NCBI RefSeq assembly: GCF_027111255.2
Contig: NZ_CP114285.2
Coordinates: 4,216,001-4,280,000 of the forward strand
Source of the DNA: Flavobacterium flavigenum
Lineage (GTDB): Bacteria > Bacteroidota > Bacteroidia > Flavobacteriales > Flavobacteriaceae
DNA length: 64,000 bases
Direction of reading: 5' to 3'
Part shown: positions 37,677 to 46,068 of the stretch, piece by piece
How positions within the stretch are numbered: position 1 is the first letter of the stretch
How the letters are laid out: each line of letters starts with the position of its first letter
The notes under the pieces: model-generated
Database searches by the model: none
What the model saw: only the letters and a program-made list of their open reading frames with translations
What the model was told of the DNA's origin: nothing
Translations under genes and position numbers: made by a program

Positions 37677-38942
37677 ATGAAAGCCTTAAAAATAGCCTGC
37701 TTAGTCCTACTAACAATGGCAAGTTTTGAAACGTATGCCCAGGAACTGGATGCTAATTTGCAGCTTAGACCTCGATATGAATACCGAAACGGATACAAAA
37801 GCCTGATGCCAAACGGAGAGAGTGCGAGTTCATTTGTATCACAGCGTTCCCGTCTGAATTTCAATTTCAAACAGGAAAAATTAAAATTAAAACTGACTTT
37901 GCAGAATAGCCGAACCTGGGGCGATGTGGCAACTACATCAACAGCTGATAAAAACGGAGTAGCTGTTTTTGAAGCCTGGGGAGAGTATCAATTCACTCAG
38001 AATTGGACAGCAAGATTAGGGCGTCAGGTAATTTTGTATGACAATCAGCGTGTTTTTGGGGAAATTGACTGGGCGCAGCAGGGACAAAGCCATGATGCTG
38101 CTGTGTTTTCTTTTCATCCTAAAAACCATCAACTGGACTTAGGTGTTGCCTTAAATGCGAATGCTGAAAATTTACTCGAACCCAAAATACCTTATATCAC
38201 TAATTATAAATCCATGCAATATGTCTGGTACCATACGAAATGGGATAAAATAAATACCAGTTTTTTAGTGTTGAATACCGGTTATGAATTCGAAAAGGCG
38301 ATAGGGAATTTAGAAGTTGATTATAAGCAGACTTTTGGAACTTACCTTACTTTTAAAGAGAAAAAGTGGGATATTGATTTAGGGGTATACGGACAGACAG
38401 GTAAAAGTACCGATAAAAAAGTCAGTGCCTGGTATGCAGGAGCGAATTTGGGTTATGCTTTTTCAGATACCTTTAAAGCTTTTTTGGGGTATGAATTTCT
38501 TTCGGGAAAAGATCAGGATGATGCAAGTCCGGTAATAAAATCATTCAGCCCTATTTTTGGAACGAATCACGCTTTTAACGGTCTGATGGATTATTTTTAT
38601 GTCGGGAATCATCAAAATAGTGTAGGGTTGCAAGATGCCTATCTCAAATTAAATTATTCAGTTAAAAAATGGCAGTTTAGTTTAGTACCCCATGTTTTCA
38701 ATGCACCGAATATAGTTTTAGATGCTTCGAATAAAAAAATGGATTCTTATTTAGGGACAGAGTTCGATTTTACGTTAGGTTACACAGTTCAAAAAGACGT
38801 TATGATTTCTTCAGGCTATTCACAACTATTCGCTTCCAAAACCTTAGAAAGGCTAAAGAATGTTAATGATGCTTCTAATACCCATAATTGGGCTTGGGTA
38901 ATGGTATCATTCAATCCCCGAATATTTACTTTAAAACAATAA
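37677..38942 (+). CDS. Alginate_export-family outer-membrane beta-barrel
   Basis: The 421-residue protein has a signal peptide (MKALKIACLVLLTMASFETYAQ) and amphipathic beta strands throughout (LQLRPRYEYRNGYKS, SRLNFNFKQEKLKLKLTLQNSR, ARLGRQVILYDNQRVFGEIDWAQQ). These match the alginate export / OprE-like porin family used in Bacteroidota next to nirK. It is probably a channel for nitrite or another small anion in this operon, inferred only from position. It is the last gene of the nirK run. Confidence 0.85.
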   Translation: MKALKIACLVLLTMASFETYAQELDANLQLRPRYEYRNGYKSLMPNGESASSFVSQRSRLNFNFKQEKLKLKLTLQNSRTWGDVATTSTADKNGVAVFEAWGEYQFTQNWTARLGRQVILYDNQRVFGEIDWAQQGQSHDAAVFSFHPKNHQLDLGVALNANAENLLEPKIPYITNYKSMQYVWYHTKWDKINTSFLVLNTGYEFEKAIGNLEVDYKQTFGTYLTFKEKKWDIDLGVYGQTGKSTDKKVSAWYAGANLGYAFSDTFKAFLGYEFLSGKDQDDASPVIKSFSPIFGTNHAFNGLMDYFYVGNHQNSVGLQDAYLKLNYSVKKWQFSLVPHVFNAPNIVLDASNKKMDSYLGTEFDFTLGYTVQKDVMISSGYSQLFASKTLERLKNVNDASNTHNWAWVMVSFNPRIFTLKQ

Positions 38943-39248
38943 ACTATTCCATTTAATAGATCTTTCTTGTTTAAAATGAAGTTTATAATGAAATGGTAAA
39001 TTACTTTTAAACTCTTTTTTGCTGTAAAAAGAACATGTTATCTTTATAATTTTGAAGAATATCTTGTTTTAAAGTTTGTTTCTTTTGTGCTTTAAACGTA
39101 GTTTAGTTATTCACTATGTAAAATATTATTGATACTTAAATTCGTCGTTTCTTTTCTATTGATTTGCTAGGCTATGAGTTATATTAAGCATTTGCCGAAA
39201 AAGGATTAAAAAAGGATAGATAATAAATCAAATTTTAAAACAGTAATT
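38943..39248. other. Gap between the nirK run and the lactate dehydrogenase gene
   Basis: This 306-base stretch is AT-rich and carries no gene. I see no strong hairpin and no clear FNR-like palindrome; it presumably holds the promoter of the dehydrogenase gene. Confidence 0.5.
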
Positions 39249-40274
39249 ATGAGCGTAAATTCTATTTATAATAAAAAAAAGATTGCTTTTTTCTCGACTC
39301 AGCCGTATGATAAAACGTTCTTCAATAAGTATAATGATGAATTTAGTTATGAATTGGATTATTTTGAAACACAGCTGAATCCTCAAACCGTAATCCTGAT
39401 CGAAAACGCAGCAATTGTATGTGTTTTTGTAAATGATATTGTCAATGAAGAAGTGATAAAGCAGCTGGCAGAAAAGAACGTAAAAATTATTGCTCTGCGC
39501 TGTGCCGGTTTTAACAACGTCGATTTAGAAGCCGCAAAAAGATACCATATAAAAGTCTGTCGTGTGCCGGCTTATTCACCTCAGGCGGTTGCCGAACATG
39601 CTATGGCGATGATTTTAACTTTAAACCGAAAAACACATAAAGCGTATAATCGCGTTCGAGAACAAAATTTTGCTTTAAACGGTTTATTAGGTTTTGATTT
39701 ATTCGGAAAAACAATCGGAATTATCGGAACCGGGAATATAGGGAAAGCTTTCACTAAAATAGCCTTAGGATTTGGTTGTAAAGTCCTGGCGTATGATATT
39801 GCCGAGAATGATGAAATGATTAAAGATGGCGTTTCTTTTGTAAGTTTAAATGAGGTATTCCAATCAAGTGATATTATTTCGCTGCATTGTCCGCTCAATG
39901 ATCAGACCAGGCATATCATCAGTAGAGATTCTATAGCCTTAATGAAAGAAAATGTCATGATAATCAACACCAGTCGTGGCGGATTAATCGAAACAGGCTG
40001 TGTTATTGAAGGCTTGAAACAGGGAAAAATAGGGTATCTCGGAATCGACGTTTACGAACAGGAAGAAAAACTGTTTTTCAGGGATTTGTCGGATGATATT
40101 ATTCAGGATGATGCAATCCAGCGATTAATGAGTTTTCCGAATGTTTTGGTCACGGCGCATCAGGCGTTTTTTACCAATGAAGCTTTGACTCAGATTGCAT
40201 TGGTCACTTTCAATAATATAAAATCACTTTTGGCGCAAAATTATATTGAAAATAAAGCGGCGTTATTGGTTTAA
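39249..40274 (+). CDS. D-lactate dehydrogenase-like 2-hydroxyacid dehydrogenase
   Basis: The 341-residue protein matches the LdhA class of D-2-hydroxyacid dehydrogenases: KIIALRCAGFNNVDLEAA, the substrate-side motif VPAYSPQAVAEHAMA, dinucleotide fold GIIGTGNIGKAF, the catalytic arginine in INTSRGGLIET, and the histidine in VTAHQAFFTNEA. It should reduce pyruvate to D-lactate with NADH in fermentation. It follows the nirK and nrdD operons, extending the anaerobic theme. It has its own leader and is followed by a strong hairpin. Confidence 0.88.
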   Translation: MSVNSIYNKKKIAFFSTQPYDKTFFNKYNDEFSYELDYFETQLNPQTVILIENAAIVCVFVNDIVNEEVIKQLAEKNVKIIALRCAGFNNVDLEAAKRYHIKVCRVPAYSPQAVAEHAMAMILTLNRKTHKAYNRVREQNFALNGLLGFDLFGKTIGIIGTGNIGKAFTKIALGFGCKVLAYDIAENDEMIKDGVSFVSLNEVFQSSDIISLHCPLNDQTRHIISRDSIALMKENVMIINTSRGGLIETGCVIEGLKQGKIGYLGIDVYEQEEKLFFRDLSDDIIQDDAIQRLMSFPNVLVTAHQAFFTNEALTQIALVTFNNIKSLLAQNYIENKAALLV

Positions 40275-40289
40275 AATAATGTACGGTAG

Positions 40290-40322
40290 AAACCTAACAG
40301 GTTTTCAAAACCTGTTAGGTTT
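40290..40322 (+). terminator. Strong palindromic hairpin after ldhA-like gene
   Basis: AAACCTAACAGGTTTT and its exact complement flank a single C, giving a 12-bp stem plus an A/T top. It lies 16 bases past the dehydrogenase stop, where a terminator is expected, but the run after it is short on T. The AACCTAACAGGTT palindrome is one that recurs in Flavobacterium intergenic DNA, so it may be a dispersed element used as terminator. Confidence 0.6.
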
Positions 40323-40368
40323 AGCATTTCGGATATTTTTTGTATCTTAATTACTTAAAATACAAATT

Positions 40369-40968
40369 ATGAAGCGTATAATTCTAATTTTAACCGGGAT
40401 TTCAATATTATATTCCTGTCGAAACAAAGAAGCAGAATCCAAAAATATAATTAAAGCCATTGTTCAGGATACTTTGTCTAAAACACTCGGCGGTACAGCA
40501 GATGTAAGTGATGATGCACGAAATGATCAGAAAGCGGTCGAATTGATTCGTAAACAACTGCAGATTTTATTAAAGAATGATCTTCCGGCAATGACAAAAG
40601 AAGACCGCTACTTTTACTACGAAGCTTTTGATTTGAATAACGATCAGAAAAATGAATATTTGGTGGGCTTCTCAAACTCCTATTTCTGCGGAAGCGGAGG
40701 CTGCTCAGGTTATATTTTGGATCATGACGGAAGCCTGATTAATTTTTTTACCGTAACTGATTTCCCAATTTATGTCACAACAACGCCAGCTGAAAAGTTT
40801 TATGATTTGATTATGGAAAGCAGCGGAAAGTTTCATCATATAAAATTCAAAAACGGAAAATATCCATCAAATCCATCTGTCCAGCCCGAACATAAAGGAG
40901 ATTTTCCGAAAGGAGGTTCAAAGGTTTTGGATATTCAGGGAAAGAAATTGGAGAGGTATTCGTTTTAG
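40369..40968 (+). CDS. Lipoprotein of unknown function
   Basis: The 199-residue product has a lipobox (ILYSC, cysteine at 17). Its central part DLNNDQKNEYLVGFSNSYFCGSGGCSGYIL contains a calcium-loop-like DxNxDxxxE stretch as in FG-GAP/VCBS proteins and a CGSGGC pair of cysteines that could form a disulfide. I recognise no defined family. It stands alone between the dehydrogenase hairpin and the RloA-type gene. Confidence 0.7.
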   Translation: MKRIILILTGISILYSCRNKEAESKNIIKAIVQDTLSKTLGGTADVSDDARNDQKAVELIRKQLQILLKNDLPAMTKEDRYFYYEAFDLNNDQKNEYLVGFSNSYFCGSGGCSGYILDHDGSLINFFTVTDFPIYVTTTPAEKFYDLIMESSGKFHHIKFKNGKYPSNPSVQPEHKGDFPKGGSKVLDIQGKKLERYSF

Positions 40969-41017
40969 AATATGTTAAAGTAATTCCTAATTATATGTTT
41001 AGGGTGTAAATAAAGTA

Positions 41018-41025
41018 TATATTTG
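41018..41025 (+). promoter_or_regulatory. Promoter -7 element of the RloA/RloB pair
   Basis: TATATTTG fits TAnnTTTG and lies 30 bases before the ATG at 41056. A TTTA at about 40998-41001 is a poor -33 element at the expected spacing. Confidence 0.45.
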
Positions 41026-41055
41026 CATAATATTTACAAATAAAACCTTTAAGTG

Positions 41056-42282
41056 ATGTTGTTAAACTTTAGAGTCTCAAATTTTCGCTCAATTAATGAA
41101 ATGGTTGAATTGTCTATGATACCTAGCGATTTAAAAAATCCAGTAAACGTAATCAAGAAGACAAATCCCGAGGCTACAAAAAATAAAGATTATTATGCAT
41201 TGACTTCAGCAGCTATTTATGGGCCTAATGCGAGTGGGAAAAGTAATATTATTAGAGCGTTGTATGCTTTTAGAGCATTTATAGAGATGTCTACAGATAA
41301 TAAACCGAATGGTAATATTTTTTTGCATGATCCATTTAAATTAAGTAATGAAAATTTAACAAAAGGTTCTTACTTTTCTATTGATTTGTTAATTGATGAA
41401 GTTTTACATGTTTATTCTGTTGAAGTATCAGCGAATGAAATTTTAAATGAAACTTTAATGATCTATCCAAAAGGAGTGCAGGTAAAAGTTTTTGAAAGGA
41501 ATCGTCAAAAAATCGTTAAAGGAAATGGATATGAAGGAATTTTTGAAACGATAAAACAACGTACAACTGAGAATCAATTATTTTTAGGTAAAGCTGCGCT
41601 TGAAAACGTTGAAATTGCCAAAAAAGTTTATGAGGAGATTACTCTTATTGTAGTTTTTACAACTGATGGCTTCCATTCCAATAAATTTAATGATACTTTT
41701 AGCAAAATAATGTTTCAAGACTTGCAAGTATGGGGGGATCTCTTAAAATTATCAAAATCCCTAATTCAAAAAATAGATACTCAAGTAGTTGATTTTGAAG
41801 AAATTGATGGGAGAATTAAAACATTTCACTTGAATGATAAAAATGAAAAAATAGAGTTTGAGTTTATAGATGAATCGTCTGGAACACAGAGGGTTATTGC
41901 ATTTAGTCCTATCGTTTTAAATAGATTGAGAGGTGGAAGTGTTTTAGTTGTAGATGAATTTGAAAGAAGCTTACATCCAGAGATTGCACAATATATTTTA
42001 GGTTTATTTAATGATCCAGAAGTTAATAAATATGGTGCTCAGTTTATATTTGCTACACATGATACAACCTTATTGAGCCTTGAGAACAAATTAAGAAGAG
42101 ATCAAATCAATTTAGTAGAGAAAAATTCAAAAGGAGAAACTGAACTGTATACTGTCTCTGATATTAAAGGAATCAGAGAGGGTAATTTTGAAAAATGGTA
42201 TACAGAAGGAAGGTTAGGAGGAGTACCCAATATTGCAAAGGAAACTTTTAGACATGAATTAATTGAATTTATAAATTCATAA
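41056..42282 (+). CDS. RloA-type AAA/ABC ATPase (AbiL/OLD-like), defence
   Basis: The 408-residue ATPase starts at ATG 41056 (MLLNFRVSNFRSI); a GTG one codon earlier is the other option. Walker A is GPNASGKSN (about 58-66), the ABC-type signature region lies in DESSGTQRV, Walker B is SVLVVDEFERSLHP, and the H-loop is FATHDTTLL. This ATPase class pairs with RloB-like proteins in restriction-linked or abortive-infection loci. The partner gene begins two bases later, but it is broken, so the system may be inactive. Its codon use is more AT-rich than that of its neighbours, consistent with acquisition. Confidence 0.85.
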   Translation: MLLNFRVSNFRSINEMVELSMIPSDLKNPVNVIKKTNPEATKNKDYYALTSAAIYGPNASGKSNIIRALYAFRAFIEMSTDNKPNGNIFLHDPFKLSNENLTKGSYFSIDLLIDEVLHVYSVEVSANEILNETLMIYPKGVQVKVFERNRQKIVKGNGYEGIFETIKQRTTENQLFLGKAALENVEIAKKVYEEITLIVVFTTDGFHSNKFNDTFSKIMFQDLQVWGDLLKLSKSLIQKIDTQVVDFEEIDGRIKTFHLNDKNEKIEFEFIDESSGTQRVIAFSPIVLNRLRGGSVLVVDEFERSLHPEIAQYILGLFNDPEVNKYGAQFIFATHDTTLLSLENKLRRDQINLVEKNSKGETELYTVSDIKGIREGNFEKWYTEGRLGGVPNIAKETFRHELIEFINS

Positions 42283-42284
42283 TT

Positions 42285-42843
42285 ATGGCTAAAAGACCAA
42301 AGAATAATTTTAAAACAAGAAGTTTCAATTCCAAAGTTTTGATTCTTTGTGAAGGACTAACGGAGAAAAATTATTTTAATGCAATGAAAGAGGATTTAGG
42401 GTTGCCTAAAACCATTGCTGTAAATGTAATTGATTGTAAAGGGGATGTAACTGATATTTTAAAAAATGCTAAGAAAGATGGTTTTGAAAAAATATTTGTA
42501 GTTTTTGATCATGATAATTTTCCAAAGCGAGGAGATGTTTTCAAACTTGCTTCTCAAAAAAGTGCAGATGTTATTTTTTCAAGTAAATTCGACTAGAATT
42601 TTTACTTCGCAAGCCGAGTTGGAAAAGGAATTGAAAAAATGTGCAGGAATGGAGAACTATGAAAAAAACAACTTCAAGCACTATTCAATTCTAAAAGACA
42701 AAATACACACAGCAAAATCTCATGCTGAAAAAAGCAGGTTAAATGTAATTGAAAATAATGATGGGGTTGAAATTTTTAATTTAAATCCTTTTACTAATGT
42801 AGATGAATTAGTTATTTATTTAGAAAATCAAAAAAATAAGTAA
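42285..42843 (+). pseudogene. RloB-like gene with an internal lesion
   Basis: The first frame (42285-42596) encodes an RloB start: MAKRPKNNFKTRSFNSKV, the TOPRIM-like LILCEGLTEKNYF and the acidic motif FVVFDHDNFP, then stops at TAG 42594-42596 just after SADVIFSS. The second frame, shifted, resumes at about 42586 with STRIFTSQAELEKELKK and continues with an RloB-type C-terminus to 42843. What should join them, the NPxFExW..LHF-type segment, is missing, so a small deletion with frameshift is the simplest reading. Total span is 186 codons against about 200-220 for intact members. A sequencing error would explain the shift but not the missing segment. Confidence 0.75.
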
Positions 42844-42846
42844 AAA

Positions 42847-42872
42847 AAAAGAGCTTCCAACGAAGCTCTTTT
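42847..42872 (+). terminator. Bidirectional terminator after rloB
   Basis: AAAAGAGCTT pairs with AAGCTCTTTT around CCAACG, followed by TTTT on the plus strand and preceded by a run of A. It can end rloB transcription and, read on the minus strand, would sit immediately after the tRNA-like sequence. Confidence 0.85.
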
Positions 42873-42877
42873 TTTTG

Positions 42878-42951
42878 CGCATGAGAAGGGATTCGAACCC
42901 TTAACTTTGAGCCATCCATTCGACATTTTGTAATAAAAATTGTGCTCACGC
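42878..42951 (-). other. tRNA-like relic
   Basis: On the minus strand this 74-nt stretch has a complete T-arm (AAGGG TTCGAAT CCCTT) and a seven-pair acceptor stem (GCGTGAG with CTCATGC, one G-T pair) at exactly tRNA spacing, followed at once by a terminator. The middle does not fold: no anticodon stem can be drawn and the D-arm region is an A/T hairpin without GG. It is therefore either a decayed tRNA gene or the 3' half of a tRNA left by recombination, as found at integration sites. No intact copy is in the window. Confidence 0.5.
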
Positions 42952-43125
42952 GGTCAAAGTTTTAAACACGCCGTTTTTTATTTTTTCCATAAGCTTTGAG
43001 TTATTAAAAAAGTAACAAGTTATACAATCATACAAAATGCCTAAACCCAATTTTACGTACAAGGTAATGTCATAACCTGTTATCAATGTTATTATCAAAC
43101 AGATTAAATGAATATCTTATATATT

Positions 43126-44829
43126 TTAATTCTCCACCAATTCCACAAATTTAAACTCTCCCTCCACAGCCACTTTCGTTAAACCGTGTTTAGATAAGTT
43201 TTTCATCGAAGCGTCCCATTTTTTACCGCTTAAATTGGCTGTAACTTTTAATTGCTGAAGATCCATTTTATTATCATTTCCTTTCAATAAATCAACGATA
43301 AATTTCTCTTCATCAGAAAGTTCAATTGTTTGTTTTTTCTCCGGACGCATTTGCGGGAACAATAAAACCTCCTGAATAGAAGCATTATTTGTCAAATACA
43401 TAATCAAACGGTCCATTCCTATTCCCATTCCGGATGTTGGAGGCATTCCGTATTCTAAAGCTCTTAAGAAGTCTTCATCGATAATTCCGTTTGCTTCATC
43501 ATCCCCTTTTGCAGCCAGACGCATTTGGTCTTCAAAACGCTCTCTTTGGTCAATTGGATCATTCAATTCAGAGTACGCATTTGCGATTTCTTTTCCGCAA
43601 ACCATTAATTCAAAACGTTCCGTCAAGTCTGGATTATCGCGGTGCTCTTTACAAAGCGGAGACATTTCTTTTGGATAATCTGTAATGAAAGTTGGCTGAA
43701 TATAATTTCCTTCACATTTCGCTCCAAAAATCTCATCAATTAATTTTCCTTTACCCATTGTTTCGTCAACCTCGATTCCCATTCCGCGAGCTGCTTCAAA
43801 CAATTCTTGTTCTGTTTTACCAGAAATATCAAAACCAGTAAAGTGTTTAATAGAATCAGTCATGGTAACACGTGCATAAGGCGCTTTAAAGTTGATTTTG
43901 TGCTCACCAAAAGTAACTTCACTAGTTCCATTTACAGCAATCGCACAATGCTCCAATAAGCCTTCAGCAAATTCCATCATCCAGTTGTAGTCTTTGTAAG
44001 CTACATATATTTCCATTGCAGTAAATTCAGGATTATGCGTTCTGTCCATACCTTCGTTACGGAAGTTTCTGGAGAACTCATAAACACCTTCAAATCCACC
44101 AACAATCAATCTTTTCAAATACAATTCGTTTGCAATACGCATGTAAAGCGGAATATCAAGCGAATTATGGTGCGTAATAAATGGTCTTGCCGAAGCACCA
44201 CCCGGAATAGATTGTAAAACCGGAGTATCAACTTCCAAATATCCAGCATCGTTAAAATAACTACGCATTGCAGTAAATAACTTGGTACGTTTAATAAACG
44301 TTTCTTTAACCTGTGGATTCACTGTTAAATCTACATAACGCATTCTGTAACGCAATTCAGCATCGTTAAACGCATCGTGTACATTTCCTTCTTCATCCAC
44401 TTTTGGCAACGGAAGCGGGCGCAACGTTTTACTCAAAAAAGTAAAACCGCTCACACGAATACATTTTGCACCAACCTGAGTCGTAAACAATTCTCCTTCA
44501 ATACCAATAAAATCCCCTAAATCGGTTAATTTTTTGAAAACCTGATTGTACAAAGTTTTATCGTCACCTTCACACAAAACATCACGGTTTACGTACAATT
44601 GAATACGTCCTTCGCTATCCTGTAACTCAGCAAAACAAGCTTTACCCTGATCACGAACACTCATCAAACGTCCTGCAACGATAACCTTCTTACCTTCTTC
44701 AAAAGTTTCCTTTATCTGCTTAGATGTATGATTTACAGGAAAAAGATTTGCCGGATAAGGATTGATTCCTAAGTTGCGTAAGTTTTGAAGTTTTTCTCTT
44801 CTGATGATTTCTTGTTCTGATAATGCCAT
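43126..44829 (-). CDS. lysS: Lysine--tRNA ligase (class II)
   Basis: The 567-residue enzyme charges tRNA-Lys. It has the N-terminal OB-fold anticodon domain (VAGRLMSVRDQGKACFAELQD) and the class II catalytic core with motif 2 FRNEGMDRTHNPEF and motif 3 GMGIGMDRLIMYLTN. After the normal end at about 500 there is an extension of about 60 residues (KQTIELSDEEKFIVDLLKG onward) forming a winged-helix-like tail, typical of Flavobacteriia LysS. A perfect -33/-7 promoter lies upstream. Confidence 0.97.
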   Translation of the reverse strand: MALSEQEIIRREKLQNLRNLGINPYPANLFPVNHTSKQIKETFEEGKKVIVAGRLMSVRDQGKACFAELQDSEGRIQLYVNRDVLCEGDDKTLYNQVFKKLTDLGDFIGIEGELFTTQVGAKCIRVSGFTFLSKTLRPLPLPKVDEEGNVHDAFNDAELRYRMRYVDLTVNPQVKETFIKRTKLFTAMRSYFNDAGYLEVDTPVLQSIPGGASARPFITHHNSLDIPLYMRIANELYLKRLIVGGFEGVYEFSRNFRNEGMDRTHNPEFTAMEIYVAYKDYNWMMEFAEGLLEHCAIAVNGTSEVTFGEHKINFKAPYARVTMTDSIKHFTGFDISGKTEQELFEAARGMGIEVDETMGKGKLIDEIFGAKCEGNYIQPTFITDYPKEMSPLCKEHRDNPDLTERFELMVCGKEIANAYSELNDPIDQRERFEDQMRLAAKGDDEANGIIDEDFLRALEYGMPPTSGMGIGMDRLIMYLTNNASIQEVLLFPQMRPEKKQTIELSDEEKFIVDLLKGNDNKMDLQQLKVTANLSGKKWDASMKNLSKHGLTKVAVEGEFKFVELVEN

Positions 44830-44852
44830 TTTGTGCTCTTTTTTTAAGTCTG

Positions 44853-44882
44853 CAAAGATAAAATTTTTGTTTCAAGTTTCAA
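44853..44882 (-). promoter_or_regulatory. lysS promoter
   Basis: On the minus strand TTG (44880-44882), 19 bases, then TATCTTTG (44853-44860) match the Bacteroidota -33/-7 promoter exactly. The -7 element lies 23 bases before the lysS ATG. Confidence 0.75.
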
Positions 44883-44937
44883 CTCAAAGTGTTAAGGTTT
44901 TTTGCAGCAGAAGTTTGAGGTTTTTTCATGAACTTTT

Positions 44938-45007
44938 GTCCCGCTATCCATTACAATCTTTTATGCCGAACCCCGGCACAAAAGGATTTCCATTTCTATC
45001 GGGGCTA
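44938..45007. repeat. 70-bp palindromic intergenic repeat (Flavobacterium type)
   Basis: The element begins GTCCCGCTATCC, has a central hairpin CTTTTATGCCG-AACCC-CGGCACAAAAG, and ends TCTATCGGGGCTA. From memory this architecture recurs as a dispersed intergenic repeat in many Flavobacterium genomes. Its GC content is well above its surroundings. It lies in the 322-base gap between the divergent lysS and 45.15-kb genes, which otherwise holds only their promoters. Confidence 0.65.
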
Positions 45008-45126
45008 AATTAGAAATTTTGGTTTTCAAAAGACATTTTAGTTGGAGGTGTTACTAATAGTATTGAACTGGCTGTAAAAACTTAGCAACTTAAAATCCCA
45101 CGACCTTAGTAGCTTAAAAAAGTTTG

Positions 45127-45134
45127 TATCTTTG
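45127..45134 (+). promoter_or_regulatory. Promoter -7 element of the 45.15-kb lipoprotein gene
   Basis: TATCTTTG matches TAnnTTTG and lies 17 bases before the ATG. No clear -33 element is visible. Confidence 0.45.
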
Positions 45135-45151
45135 ATAAAAAATGTACTACG

Positions 45152-45907
45152 ATGAAATTATACAAACTACTTAGTTTTTCTTTTTTACTGGCAACACTTA
45201 CAAGCTGTACTTTTACTGAAAACATTACAATCAACGATAACGGAACCGGAAAATTCTCTGTAGATATGGACGGTTCCTCATTAATGGCTATGGCAGGAGA
45301 CCAGATGACCCAGCAAATGGGAGCCGAAGCAAAAAAAGATATTGACTCTTCTTTTACCTTCAAACAAATATTCGAAGCGAAAAAAGACAGTATAGCAAAA
45401 CTTTCGCCGGAAGTTCAGAAAGAGCTGAAAAAATTAGAAAATTTTGTGGTGAACACTAAAATGAGTTCTGAAAAGAAAGAGTTTTTAATGACACTTTCAA
45501 GCGATTTTAAAAATGTAAACGAAATGCAGGATATTCTGCAGACTTTAAGTGTTTTACAACAATTAGAAAAAGGCGGAAATGCATCATCGCCTTTTGGGAG
45601 TAATTTTGGCAATAACAACAGTAAATTAAGTTATAATTATGACGGAAAGAAGTTTAGCAGAAAAGCAGTTATCGATACCAAAAAACTGGCTGAAAAAGCA
45701 AAAGATTCTGCTCCTGATATGTCAAAAATGATCTTTGCATCGTCTAATTATATTTTAAAGTATCATTTTCCTAAAAAAATAAAGAAAGTTTCGAATCCGA
45801 ATGCTTTGTTCAGCGAAGACAGAAAAACAATTACAATTCAATACCCTTTTACGGATTATATGGAGAATCCGGACAAACTTAACTTTGATGTTGAGTTTGA
45901 AAAATAA
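45152..45907 (+). CDS. Lipoprotein of unknown function
   Basis: The 251-residue product has a lipobox (LTSC, cysteine at 19) followed by TFTENITINDNGTGKFSVDMDGS, which recalls other Bacteroidota envelope lipoproteins with an ENITINEDGSG-type start. The middle is helical and charged and the C-terminal part (TITIQYPFTDYMENPDKLNFDVEFE) is beta-rich. The function is unknown. It is a single-gene unit between lysS and lipB. Confidence 0.75.
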   Translation: MKLYKLLSFSFLLATLTSCTFTENITINDNGTGKFSVDMDGSSLMAMAGDQMTQQMGAEAKKDIDSSFTFKQIFEAKKDSIAKLSPEVQKELKKLENFVVNTKMSSEKKEFLMTLSSDFKNVNEMQDILQTLSVLQQLEKGGNASSPFGSNFGNNNSKLSYNYDGKKFSRKAVIDTKKLAEKAKDSAPDMSKMIFASSNYILKYHFPKKIKKVSNPNALFSEDRKTITIQYPFTDYMENPDKLNFDVEFEK

Positions 45908-46022
45908 TTAGGAGAATTTTTTTAAAACTGCAAATTCGCAAATTTTGTTTCTTGCTTTAAAAATATAATTTGTGAATTTGCGGTAAAATGTTATGTAGGT
46001 TGTGCCTTTAAGATCTTACATA

Positions 46023-46051
46023 TTGAATCACAATATTTAATTGTATTTTTG
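46023..46051 (+). promoter_or_regulatory. lipB promoter
   Basis: TTG at 46023-46025, an 18-base spacer, and TATTTTTG at 46044-46051 match the Bacteroidota promoter. The ATG follows 17 bases later. Confidence 0.7.
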
Positions 46052-46068
46052 CACTTCAAAATAATACA

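Noticed and set aside
42505-42843. Independent 112-residue gene
   Set aside because: Its start reads the RloB region out of frame; only the part after about 42586 is protein-like and it continues rloB.
42878-42951. Functional tRNA gene on the minus strand
   Set aside because: No anticodon stem or normal D-arm can be drawn despite a perfect T-arm and paired acceptor.
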